A stretch of 64,000 nt of DNA from Bryoerythrophyllum caledonicum (taxonomy: Eukaryota > Streptophyta > Bryopsida > Pottiales > Pottiaceae): the NCBI GenBank assembly GCA_963971425.1, contig OZ020524.1:16247845-16311844 (forward strand). The letters run 5' to 3'. Position 1 is the first letter of the stretch. The number at the start of each line of letters is the position of its first letter. Below the pieces are notes generated by a model. That model searched no databases, was not told the DNA's origin, and worked only from the letters and a program-made list of their open reading frames with translations. A program made the position numbers and the translations under genes. Shown one piece after another: positions 41,381 to 52,137 of this stretch.

Positions 41381-42957
41381 TAGTATCCGGATGAATTATA
41401 GGGCATACAAAGCACACTAGTACACTAAAGTTGGTATTTAGTGTTGAGCACAGTGGATGACTTGTAAATGCTAAAAGTTTTTACTCTTGATGAATATTTT
41501 TACCAACTATGTTCACAATGATTCTCCTCTTTAAATAGAATAAATAGTAATGCTCTCGATAAAAATCCACATCGAAGGTAAAAAGTTATAGCATTTACAA
41601 GTCATTTTCTTTGCTTAACACTAAGTACCAACTTTAGTGTAGTGGACTCTATAGATGGAAGTGGTACAGACAAAATGTCTGCACTGTGCAGTGACTTAAT
41701 CCCTAAAGGACCAAGTATCAAAAATGGGCTTTTTGAAAGTTTGGTCAAGTTCCTATGGTGTCAATTTACAACATTGCACTTTGAAATTTTTACTGTAAAA
41801 GGACATTACTAAGACCTTAGTGGGAGAACAATTTTTTCCTAAATCCGACATATAATGAAAAAATTATAGGGTTTTGAATTTCAAATGGGGAGAGTGGGCA
41901 CTTCGGGCACCTCCAAAAACTTTTGATAGGACATTCTATTGAATGTGAGATTTTCAATACTAGCAAGTAATATTTTTTCCCTTCATAATGTCAAAAAAAA
42001 ATTCTTGTCTTTAGTGAAAAATAGCATACCAACCCAAGTCAAACATTTTCACACATTGTCAGGCAAGGTACCAGAAAAACTTCTTCTTTTCCATATAAAA
42101 CTTAGATATTTTCATTTTTTAAATTAAAAAATTCCCACAACAAAATGTAGTGTAAATCTACTTATTGACCATTTGGACTATCAATCTAAAACATATTAAT
42201 TTCACAAAATATTGAAACGCAAATTCGCAATTTTTGAACCTCCACTCCTTGCACAGTTGTTTTGAATACGCTACACCCCTCTTCTACCTCTAAAGTTTGG
42301 TGTATAAGGAAATAACATCATGCTTAACACGATGGTAATGGATTTAGACCTTGTGTAGTGCAAAAATTTGACACCAAGTGAAGTCAAAGTCTGCTGATCC
42401 ACTAAACGCAAGGAAGAAAATGAATCATTTGTTTGACTTGAAACACGTAGTTTTTTCAACCTGTATGGTCAAAGTTTATGAAATTTTATGAGTATGTTAC
42501 AGAATAAGTCGTATTTGAGATCCTACGGTCAAAACTAGAAATAAAAGTTTTTGTTTCCTTCTTTATTCATCGCACTAGAATCCAACTATTCTGAAGTGTT
42601 TTTGGTGTGAAACTGTCACGGTACCTTAGGGCGAATCCCCATGTAATGCCCGACCCAAATTATCATTATAGCTTCCCTACTTGCAAAATGTAGAGAAGAA
42701 AATATAGGGCCACTTCCATGCATCACACCCGTCAAGTATTATAATCAACCCAAGGTTTTAGGTGCTTCTAAGTAGTACCCCAATTACCTTTATTAAGAAA
42801 ATCTGATAGGTCCCACCTTGAAGTTCCCCATGCGTCATTGCTCTGATTAGAATGTTGAGAGGAATGGAGAAGTTGGCGGGCTTGAAAAGGTGCTCCATCA
42901 TCCCCAAGATAATTAGCTACACCAGACCTTTTTTTTTTCGGGTAGGGTGAGAAGCTA

Positions 42958-43614
42958 CACCGTTCACTGAATATAGTGTAGACTAGACTATTTGAAATTT
43001 TCTACAGTAATTTCATTAAACGCAAATTAAAGTGGTCCACTTCAATTTTCCATCCACATCAAATCATGTCCATTAGAAATAGTGTGGCTTGTTTCAAAAT
43101 AAAACACACGGGAATTGATGTGGATAAGTTTTTACAAGTTGTACTCAAAACCAAAATTATAATATAATAACATAATAATAACATAATTACATAATAATAT
43201 AATAACATAATAATATAATAACATAATAAAATAATAAAATAATAAAATAATAACATAATAAAATAATATAACATAATAATATTATTTTATAACATAAGAA
43301 TATAACATAAGAATATAACATAAGAATATAACATAAGAATATTAACATAATAATATAACATAATAATATAATAATAACATAATAACATAATAATAACATA
43401 TAATAATAACATATAACAATAACATAATAACATATATTATAATATTAATACTATATATAATAATAACATGTATAATAATAACATATTACTACTATATTAA
43501 TAACCAAAATTGATGTGATCCACATCAATTTTCATCCAAAACTAGAATTGATGTGGTCCACTTCAATTTTCATCCACATTACCTATACCTCCACACTATA
43601 TTCAGTGAACGGTG
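42958..43614. mobile_element. TA-flanked MITE with AT microsatellite core
   Basis: Terminal inverted repeats of ~25 bp starting CACCGTTCACTGAATATAGT, perfect over at least 22 bp, with TA at 42956-42957 and 43615-43616. At 657 bp it is longer than its ~200-bp relatives because of an internal (ATAATAACATA)n expansion. Confidence 0.85.
43155..43502. repeat. AT-only microsatellite (TAATAACATAA)n
   Basis: About 350 bp made almost only of AATAATA, AACATAA and AATATAACATAAG units. It has expanded inside the TA-flanked MITE. Such tracts are prone to slippage and assembly error. Confidence 0.9.
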
Positions 43615-43960
43615 TAGCTACATGGAAGTGACCCAACCCCTCTGGCAACCGGTCGAGCATTACATGGAACCAGGCTCTTAGGGGTTAAAGCTTGAAAACC
43701 AAGCCGAAGTGACTCTCGGCTGAAATTGACACGTTGAGCATGTCAATCTAACTTCACCCTCAATTGCACGTTCTTGAGCGTTCTGGAAGGAGCCCAGATT
43801 GGACCCAAAAGTTCGTTCATCGCTGGCTTTCCGTATGCGGTAGCGGGGCACCGGAAGAGTGACCGCAGAAGAGGAAGATTCTTCTCTTCTACTGTTTCTT
43901 GTGGCATTATGTGCGACACAGCTCTTGTCACGAATCAGACGTTGGAGCCCAAGTTTTCAA

Positions 43961-44340
43961 ATGGACGGGGACGAATTTGGCAGTGGCTCCACCAGCAGCA
44001 CCAGCCATGGTACTACAAGCGGATGCATTGACCAGCTCACTAGCATCGAGCACAAGGTATGACCGCACATTGAGTATCTATTCTCCACCGATTGGTCGGG
44101 GTTTAGAGCTCTCAAGCGCAGCCTGGCTTCGACATTTGCTTGGCAATAACCAGTTGTTTTCTGCTGGCGAGGTTGGTAAGCTCGTTGTGGCAGAAGCCGG
44201 AGAATCGAAGAGTACAGTGGCCGACGGTTGAGTGGAACGTTCTGCCGGCGGACGTGCAACGGCGACTGATTTCACTGCTTTCATATGACAAGGTCCACCA
44301 GCTCAAGCAGTCAACATCCCGTCATCTCTCCACAAAAATT
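43961..44340 (+). pseudogene. Truncated F-box gene (paralogue of 52138-53520)
   Basis: ATG 43961 begins MDGDEFGSGSTSSTSHGTTS, closely matching the start of the intact gene (MDGDECGNGFTGSTSPGTTS), but the frame stops at 44062. Homology resumes in another frame at ~44140 (AITSCFLLARLV, a hydrophobic stretch) and covers the F-box core VEWNVLPADVQRRLISLL, SYDKVHQLKQSTSRHLST. It ends near 44340, where the kelch-like portion is missing. Frameshifted and truncated; not functional. It shows that the F-box locus was locally duplicated. Confidence 0.85.
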
Positions 44341-44450
44341 CTCACTCGATCGATCCCTTCTTCATTTTGCATTATTTTCTATCTTCAACTGATCAATGTC
44401 AACAAGAATTTACAGCACATTGGTAACAAGCCTGTGGCTTTGACTTACTA

Positions 44451-44650
44451 CACTATAATATAGTGTGGATTCATAATTATGTGGATCACCCACTCTAATT
44501 TGCATCAAGCACGTGCATGTCAATATCTGATTGGTTTTTAAGCAATATTTGTTTTTAAGCAAGTATGTGGCAGTCGGGCAGTGGATGTAGATTTCCAATT
44601 AGTGTAGAAACTTGAACTACTCTCTTCCACACTATATGCTGTGTTTAGAG
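44451..44650. mobile_element. TA-flanked MITE, 200 bp
   Basis: Left CACTATAATATAGTGTGG, right (opposite strand) CTCTAAACACAGCATATAGT. TA at 44449-44450 and 44651-44652. Same family as 41181-41380. Confidence 0.7.
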
Positions 44651-45591
44651 TAGTTGGAAACAACAAATAAGAAAATCGTGTTTTTTCTGGATTTTCAAAT
44701 GAGTTGATTGGGACTCATTTTGAGTTAAAAGTGACAATTTTGCAAGCGGTGGCATGAAATGATAAACTCGAAATTGGGAGCTGCACTTTTTCTTTAAGGT
44801 GAGAGTTGCACACCAAATACAAGCAAGGTGTTACAGTAGGTGTTACAGTAGGTAGTATCGAGTGTCTCACTATGTTGAAGTAGTATCGAGATAGATTAGT
44901 TTAAATTATATTAGTTTACTTCATGTTTGATGGTGTTCCATCCATTCTTGTATTTTTCATCCAACAAATGATTTCATCCATCTAGGGTTTGAATGTATTA
45001 TGGAGAAACCCTAGTTGACTTGACAATCTTATCAAGTCAAATTTTATGGTAGAGTTTGGAGAGCTTGTTGTTGCTATCCTACGTGTTGGTCAATTTCATA
45101 ATAATTAAATCATAATGGAGACTATCCAAGGAATTTATTTAAGGTGATACCTATGTAATGCCAGGTTCATATCCATGTAATATCTAGGCAATACTCATGT
45201 AAAATATAGGTGATTTTCATTGTGTCCAAATCACTGTGAATTAGAAAAACTAAATACTTCAATAGGGAGTGTTTTAAATTGACCAATGCGTATGGTAGTT
45301 CTGTTTAGAGATGGTAGTTTAGCCAATTGGTAAAGCTTGACACTTTCTATATCGTCTTCTATTCTTATATTCTTCCTTGATGCTTACCCCAGAGGTGGGC
45401 TTATCTCAAGTGTGTTCCCATGGTTGCAGGTTATATTTAAAATTCTTATAATTATGTAAAAAGATGCAAGAGATAAGAGAATGTCATTTTTACTCTCATT
45501 GGACCTCTAGAAAAAAAGTTATGTCATCTTAAGAAAAACTTCGTGAGTGCGGGCACGTTGGGCAATTTCAAATACTTTTGTTAAGACACTA

Positions 45592-46142
45592 CACTAAAAT
45601 TCATGTTTAGTGTAGCCTTACACTAAATGCAAACCCATATACCAATTGTGAACGAGGCATTTAGTGTAGTGACAAAACTTTACACTAAATGCCAACTACT
45701 ACGCTATTTGTCAATTTTAGTAAAGATTTCAACATAATTTTTTTTCACTTGTGCAAATTTAGTGTATCAATAGTAGAAGTATAACAAAGGTCCAGCAGTT
45801 GAGGGCTGTCAGAGTATCTTATCTGCAACTTTCAATTGGCCACAACTCATTCATTACAAACCCGAATCGGACATATGAGGTGTTTTTTGGCATCTACAAA
45901 AAATGTAGATGCTAAAAAACACCTCATTTGCCCAATTTGGACAAGTTTTGAATGAGTTATGACCATTTGAAAGTTGCAATTGAAGAGAAGCATGGGCTCG
46001 AATGATTGGGGGATTGAATGGGGTTTGAGTGAAGGTTACATTAATGACATTGGTAGCTAACGCCAATTGTCAACTTCTTTACAAATAGTGTACTAGGGTA
46101 AGTACACTATTCGTACCACTACACTAAACATAAATTTTAGTG
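45592..46142. mobile_element. TA-flanked element containing a long imperfect hairpin
   Basis: Ends CACTAAAATTCATG and (opposite strand) CACTAAAATTTATG, preceded by TA at 45590-45591 and followed by CA (TA changed at one base). Related intact copies of the host element read straight across this site. The interior holds the hairpin at ~45820-45985. Confidence 0.65.
45820..45985. repeat. Imperfect ~80-bp-arm inverted repeat (hairpin)
   Basis: The core 45877-45898 (GAGGTGTTTTTTGGCATCTA...) pairs with 45904-45925 with one mismatch and a 5-A loop. Similarity extends outward through CAACTCATTCA and GCAACTTTCAATTG on both arms. The shape resembles a microRNA precursor or small fold-back transposon. 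Confidence 0.8.
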
Positions 46143-46988
46143 CATTGAATGTGATATCTTCAAAACTAGCAAGTAACATTATTTTCTTTCATATTGAAAA
46201 AAAAAAATCTTTCTTTAGTGAAAAGTAGCATTTTATCCCAAATCATACATTTCCACACATTGTCAGGCAAGGTACCAAAAAACTTCTTTATATCCACATA
46301 AAACTTAGAGATCTTCATATTTTTCACTTTTTATTTCTTCTACTACAAGATGTGTTGTAAAACTTCTTATTGACCGTTTGGATTCTAAATCTAAAACATT
46401 TTAAATTCACAAAATAAAATAAAACATGAACTGGTACTTTTTGAACCTCTATTCCTTGCACAATTTTTTTAAAATATGCTACATCCTTTCTCTACCTCTA
46501 AAAATTGGTGTACAAGGAGCCAATATCATGCTTGACATGGTGATAATGGATTTAGACCTTGTGTAGTACAAAAATTTGACAGAGTGAAGTCAAAGTGTGC
46601 AAATCCACTCAACACAGGGAAGAAAATGCAGAGTTTTTTTATACTTCAGACATTATAATCTTTCAATCCAGTAGTCAAAATTTATGAAATTTTGTGAATA
46701 TATTACTTAATAAAATTTTATTGAGATCCTGCGGTAAAAACTATAAATTAAAGTTTTTGTTTCTTTCCTTACTCATTGCACTGGAATCAACAGTTATGAT
46801 GTGTTTTTGGTGTGAAATTGTCAAAGACATTTAGAGATTTAAACTCAAATTCTTAATATGTCTCAATGTCACATTTCAAGAGACTACAATTTAGGATTTT
46901 TTTTTTCATTTACTACGATGTGGATGGGAAAGAAGATGGTTAAGAGTAATCGTTTTGGTATTGTGTCGTTTTGGTGGAAATCTATATA

Positions 46989-48331
46989 AGGTAGAGGCAC
47001 CCAATTTCAATCACTTAACCCCTAAAGGACCAATGTCCCCTCGGGGGACATTTTGAGTTTGGGTAAGGTACCACGTTCTCAATTCTAGGCATTATTTTCT
47101 GAGATTTTTTTATTGAATGGACAACTTTTGATTAACTTTGTGTAGACACAAATTTCGTAGAATTCCGACTTACGGTTCAAAAGTTACAATTTATTTTCAC
47201 TGACGTATACAAATAGTGCAGCAGTTTAGTGTGATATATCACAAATACTGTCACCAAACTTTAATAACTTCTAAATTCAATAGAAATTCGAGGTTTTGTC
47301 CATTTAAAAGAAAAAAAATGCCCTCTGGAAAGAAAATTGAGATCTTTGCATCTACCGTACGGATTTGTGAATTTCAAATATTTGAGAAGGATATGATATA
47401 TGCAAAATATAAAGTGTATTGTTGATTCTCGGCACATAGTTGCATTGCAAGATTTTTTAGGACATCTTCTACACCTCTTCTACTTCTAAAGTTTGGTGAG
47501 CATGTGTCTAACATGATCCTTTTCAAGTTAAGACAATAAATTCACGGCCCGTAGTGCAAAAAGTTGCCATAGAAGGTGGTCGAAGTTTTTTGAAGGTGTA
47601 TAGTATGACCTGAAAAAGAGATTATGTTGCACTTCAAAGGCTAATATCTTTCAATCCGTGCAATCAAACTTACCAAACATTTTACCACATACTCTCATAC
47701 AAGTCTAGTACAAGATCCTACGGTCAAATTTTCAAAAAAATGTTTTGATATCATTTTGTGTTGAATGTGCTGAAAATGGCAGTTTTGGAGTGTTTTTGAG
47801 GAAAAATTGCCTTGGTCCTTTAGGGGTTAAGCCACTTCAGGACTCAAATGACATTGTATGTCATAAACATTTATGTAGAAAAATGCAAAATTAGGAATGA
47901 AACTCAACAAATATTTTTCAAATTTAATCACAAAGATTTGGAATAGATATAGAATTTAAAAGCCCAAAAACCATGAGAACCCATAATCAAACTTTGAAGT
48001 AGGTGAGATTTGGTGCCCTCCTTCATCCAATGCCAATAAGTGAGAGTGAGTAAAAGAGAGAAGACATGCCATGGATAACCAACTCATGGAGGGTGCCCAA
48101 TACCGATCGGCCTTGTTCGACTTCGAGGCAATGCCACCACTGAGAGTTCAATTGAGGTGGAGCAACCCAAAATTGCACACATCATGACCCAATGCCGATA
48201 ATGACTCGTGTTTTCAGATTTTGAGTTATCGATTTTGGGTCACTTCATGCACCATTTCAAGCATTTGCCATTTACATGCATACTCTATTGATCGGAATTG
48301 GGTGGGTGATCGGAATTGGGTGCCTCTACCT
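46989..48331. mobile_element. Small DNA element with TATA (or TA) duplication, host to a TTAA element
   Basis: Inverted ends AGGTAGAGGCACCCAATTTC and (opposite strand) AGGTAGAGGCACCCAATTCC. TATA precedes (46985-46988) and follows (48332-48335). Without the insertion at 47019-47825 it is ~530 bp. TA-type integration (mariner) is likely. Confidence 0.7.
47019..47825. mobile_element. TTAA-flanked (piggyBac-like) element, 807 bp
   Basis: Perfect terminal inverted repeats CCCCTAAAGGACCAA / TTGGTCCTTTAGGGG with TTAA at 47015-47018 and 47826-47829. A GTCCCCTCGGGGGAC hairpin lies just inside the left end. No open frame of transposase size. Confidence 0.85.
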
Positions 48332-49809
48332 TATAGCTAATGGATAATATTTTTAAAAATAATCTCCAGACAGCTTTCTTATGTATAGTTGTGTATTTGT
48401 TGTATACAAGTAAATGAGAACATTGCACCATACAGCGAAACGGGTTGTTTAGTTTAGTCGTATAGTTGATAGTTGGGCTGGAAATTCATTAAGTTGCATG
48501 GAAGGATTTTCTTTAATGTACCTTTGGGGTCCAAGGTTTGTAAAACTTTGTCTTATGTGGCAGCGTAGGTTTGATAGCGATCTAGGCACAAGAGTGTACT
48601 TTAAAAGCATGCTATCTGTGTTTGATTTTGCTACACAGATCTTCTGGCAGCATTGTAATCATCTTATTATCTATACCCCTTCTTAACCACACATTGTTGC
48701 GCTTATCAGCTACTCATGTGCAAAGTTCTCAAAACGTATGGGCGCCAAATCCATGAGAATGCGCAATTCTCTGGCGCATGATCATGTATGATTCAGCTGC
48801 GTACAAACATTACATGCGAACATGATGCAAGTAATTTCAACTCTGTCACACCATAAGTTTCTAGCAATCTCCCGCACTTCATAGCTTGTGCTGTGCCTTA
48901 ATTAAAAGAAAAAAACTGACGTGAATGTGCCTTCTCTGGACGAAGAAAACAAATGAAAGCGTACTTGCCAATAGTTTGAAGCGAAATAGACCTTTCAACT
49001 CTACCCTTTGAAGATGACTAATATTCCTGCAAGTCACTCCTAATTCCTCTATCTGCAAGCACTGAGTCCGCTCCTGTTTGTCTTCTAGCTCTCTAAAGTT
49101 TTCACAGGTTAGGATTGAAAGATCTATTTCGTTTCAAAATATTGGCAAGAATCACATTGAGAGAGAGACCTTCATTTCACTGCAAACTCGTCTAAAACAG
49201 GCGCAAACACGGCAACTACTCACTTTACAAGCAACTTCACTCGTCTACTCCATGTTTCACCTCTCCCTACATTTAAATCCTACTTATTGCCAAGAGCGCA
49301 ACTGCTCCAGGCTTAATCAGAAACAATCAAATGCCTCAGCCTTTCAAATGTCCACCATTGCCTCAGACTCTGGCAAATCTGCACCATGACCAAAACTGCT
49401 ACTCCATAGTCGAAGAATGGGGCTCATCTCAACAACAGATTGTCAATACTGGTGCTGAAGGAGCCTGACTCAGAGTGATCTATGTGAGAGAATGTGGTAA
49501 CTTATGGTTGCTACAGACAGTCTAGGAATGTGGAGCAAGGCATCCCTGGTTTCTAGCTTACAGACAGAATGTGGAGCAGCCGTCCATTCACATTCCTATG
49601 TACATTTCATTGTGAAGCATCCCTTTTCATGCAGATGTGTGGACACATCTGCACAGTTGCTTAAACTCAAAGTAACATGCTCTTTGATTCACACTAGCCT
49701 CAACTTTTCATGGTAAGAGGTGTCTCTACTTGATTGATTCGGGTGTTTTACAGACAGTCCACAGCACAGCTTACCGATTCCTATCAAAGTTTACCACCAG
49801 AGCTTCTGT
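48332..49809. other. Non-coding, mostly segmental duplication copy B
   Basis: From ~48700 it is collinear with 38050-40610 at diverged identity, without the Tc1 insertion. No reading frame is supported. Confidence 0.5.
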
Positions 49810-49875
49810 AAATGACTGTAGTCTGCAACTACACTGTTCTCTAAATGACTGTAGTCTGCAACTACACTGTTCTCT
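49810..49875. repeat. 33-bp perfect tandem duplication
   Basis: AAATGACTGTAGTCTGCAAC...GTTCTCT occurs at 49810-49842 and 49843-49875 without change. The second copy runs into the left end of the TA-flanked MITE at 49865. Confidence 0.9.
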
Positions 49876-50044
49876 GAATATAGTGTGGACCAAAGTAGCT
49901 CAAGTTTCTACACCAACTGGAAATTCACATCCAATCGGCGACTGGCACACCCTCGCTTGAAAACAAATACCCAATCAGATTTTGACATGCATGTACCGGA
50001 TGTAAATTAGTGTGGATGATCCACACTATATTCAGTGACCTTGC
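49865..50044. mobile_element. TA-flanked MITE, ~180 bp
   Basis: Left CACTGTTCTCTGAATATAGT preceded by TA 49863-49864. Right CCACACTATATTCAGTGACC, diverged in the last bases and followed by CA. Same family as 42958-43614. Confidence 0.65.
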
Positions 50045-50429
50045 AGATCTTACCATATTACCAAAGGAATGTTCATACCAATTAAGTATGCCTTGTGACA
50101 CAAGTTATTCTAGGTTGATTTTATTCCAGTCTTAGCATTTACGCATGCCCTGGGATATAAGTTGCTCTTATATCCCGGACTGGAAGGATGGGATGTCGAA
50201 GTCCTCAATGGAATTGTACCCGGATTCAACCCTTGTGTGCGGAATACTTAATGGTAAGTCTTTTTTTAAGAACAAAACTTTAAGTGTGAATTTTAAGATA
50301 TGACACGTGGCCATCAAGAATAGCTGGAGTATTGTCTATGTAAAGATGTACTGTACCGTCAGTCCCATTATTAGGCACATAATATCCATTTAGTATAATA
50401 ATGTTGAAGGTCAAGAGTGGATCTCCTTT

Positions 50430-50715
50430 TCACCCTAGTCGAGAGTGGGTCGAGCGCCAAGCTTGGGTGGGACCATTTTTCTGGCCCTGCCCAGTTTAGG
50501 GTTCTAGAGGCTTCTTTTGGATTTTTTTCGGACAAAATTGGGACCTGCGGCCCCGAATTCCCCTCGGTCCCTCCCACCCTTGGATCAAATAGGGCCCCCC
50601 TCCAACATAATAATAGGGGCCGGTTTTGTCTCTATCATCTCCCATCTTTCCAAGCCCGAGGCTTAGCGCAACGCTTGACCGGGGTATTTGGGCAAATCCG
50701 CCAAGAATCCAGATT
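50430..50715. repeat. Dispersed repeat with inverted ends, copy 1
   Basis: Similar to the reverse complement of 55325-55615 over about 280 bp (shared AGGCTT.TTTTGGATTTTTTTCGGAC, GATCAAATAGG and GGGGCCGGTTTTGTC regions). The ends are related inverted sequences, each holding an AAGCC-AGGCTT palindrome and GCTTGACCGGGGTATTTGGG-like tails. Probably a MITE; target duplication unclear. Confidence 0.6.
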
Positions 50716-50777
50716 TCCTACAATGTTTATTATGGTATGCCGTATCAGGTAGCATCCTCACATCATATCACATATAA

Positions 50778-51303
50778 GGGCCACTTCACACTTGGTGGCC
50801 AAGTTGAGTGGCCGTCGATTTCCACCAATGAGATTGCTAGAATGATCAAAGTCCGGACTTTGGGCCTTCACACTTGTGCCCAAACTCCAAAGGTTGTTGT
50901 CCTACATGGTAGCACTTTAGGGTTGTTTTGACGTCAAAGCGACGCCCTCTCGAGCAAAACTTGGGTCGCCCATAATAGCGGAACCAAACTGCAATCGAGA
51001 GTCCATCAATTTTTTAAATAAAATAATAAAAAAACTGACAAGGTCTAGACCGTTAGATCAAAATGGCTGATTTTTTTGACTGATTTTTTTTTGGCTGATT
51101 TTTATGGGCTGATTTTTTCTAGCGTAATGATATGGGGTTTGGACTTTGGACTTGGCCTTTAGGACTTCACACCAAGACCGGCCAAACATTCAATCTACAT
51201 TAATTAATGTTTTTTTTTGGCAAAAAAGTTTGGCCTCTCGCCATAGTTTGGCCACTCATTTTGACGGACGGTCACTCAACTTGGGCATAGTGTGAAGCGG
51301 CCC
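50778..51303. mobile_element. Tourist-like MITE (TAA duplication), 526 bp
   Basis: Ends GGGCCACTTCACACTTGGTG and (opposite strand) GGGCCGCTTCACACTATGCC. Both continue into CCAAGTTGAGTG.CCGTC. TAA at 50775-50777 and 51304-51306. GGGCC-type ends plus TAA are typical of PIF/Harbinger MITEs. Confidence 0.85.
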
Positions 51304-51306
51304 TAA

Positions 51307-52137
51307 GTTAACACTTTACATCAAGTGGCATCCTTGCATCAGATTTCCCTGATGAAGTGGCATTATCGCATGAAACACCGGAGCAGATACAGTGAAAACT
51401 CCTAGACGAAATCTCTTTATCTTTAGAAGTAAATCAATATTTTTGACTCCTTTTAGTCTGTGCGGCTGGGCCGTTCTGGAACCTGGTAGTTTAGTATACA
51501 AAAGTGCATGCACGTTACCCGAACGTTGAACGCAAAGTAGAGGAATTTAGGAAAAGAACTTTATATTTCGGTCAACTTCGTTCCGCGCGCCCACTTAACG
51601 TGAATCTTGAGCACAGTGTCTGCGTATGCTTAAGTTAAGGGAGTCCTGTGACCTTGATGGTACAGACAATTTTGTCGCAGGACCTCAAGAGTCGTTGTTT
51701 GCCTGTAGAGGAACTGAATCGAAACTGTATAAAACGAAGCAGAACGAATGACCCTTCTCACTCACTCAACCTGACCCCTTCGGAGCCAAGCCTTCAATCG
51801 TGTACCATGTAGTGAGCTGCGGGAGCTGGCTGCGTTCCTCCTCGAGTTGCAGTCTCAATCTCAAGTACTACTTACTAGTTTCGTTGGATAGCTGTCTTGA
51901 ATTTGAGTGTATTGTGAAGTGTGAGGCTTCTAAGAGTTTTGAGACAGAAGACGTAACAAAGAGGAGAGTTCACAGCCAGCTAAGATTCTGCTTGAATACT
52001 TATGTTCGGGCACCGCAGTCCAGAAGAGTATCCAACTCGCTCCTCTTTTCTCTCTCGTGGCTCTATGTTGGAGACGGACATTCTAGTCCGACCCAGATTG
52101 TCACAACGGGGCTGCAACAATTTCTCGGAGCATCCAA
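51307..52137. other. Upstream region of the F-box gene
   Basis: No other gene. TATAAAA at ~51729 lies about 400 bp before the start codon and may be the TATA box. The ~250 bp before 52138 is similar to the sequence before the F-box pseudogene, so it is inherited leader. Confidence 0.5.

Larger units (their letters stand above)
42629..43677. mobile_element. Tourist-like MITE (TTA duplication), interrupted
   Basis: Ends GGGCGAATCCCCATGTAATG and, on the other strand, GAGCCTGGTTCCATGTAATG. TTA flanks both sides (42626-42628 and 43678-43680). It is the reverse-oriented relative of 56075-57413. It holds the TA-flanked element 42958-43614. At 42793-42796 it keeps an empty TTAA where the relative carries a piggyBac-like insertion. 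Confidence 0.85.
41700..43684. mobile_element. TTAA-flanked (piggyBac-like) non-autonomous element, interrupted
   Basis: Left TTAA 41696-41699 then TCCCTAAAGGACCAAGT; right ...GGTACCTTA / GGGG then TTAA 43685-43688. The right terminus is split by the Tourist-like insertion at 42629-43677 and reads GGTACCTTAGGGG once that is removed. TTAA duplications and ends beginning CCC are the hallmarks of piggyBac. Its interior matches 56302-57245. No transposase is present. Confidence 0.75.
38050..44350 (+). repeat. Segmental duplication, copy A (paralogous to ~48700-53520)
   Basis: Diverged but collinear matches link 38130-38325, 39997-40610 and the F-box fragment 43740-44340 to 48750-48930, 48930-49730 and 52000-52500, in the same orientation. 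Copy A has gained the Tc1 element and several MITEs and kept only the start of the F-box gene. Copy B keeps the gene whole. Confidence 0.7.
45440..46850. mobile_element. Degraded piggyBac-like copy carrying a TA-flanked insertion
   Basis: Diverged similarity to the 41700 and 56302 elements resumes on both sides of an insertion at 45592-46142 (for example GTGAGTGCGGGCAC before it and GCATTGAATGTGATATCTTC after it). The terminal TTAACCCC/GGGGTTAA ends are lost, so this is an old copy. Confidence 0.6.

Noticed and set aside
43155..43502. CRISPR-like or centromeric array
   Set aside because: The repeats are an AT microsatellite without unique spacers, confined to a MITE.
45305..45430. Second tRNA-derived SINE (GTTTAGCCAATTGGTAAAGC resembles an A box)
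   Set aside because: No B box at the proper distance and no clear ends.
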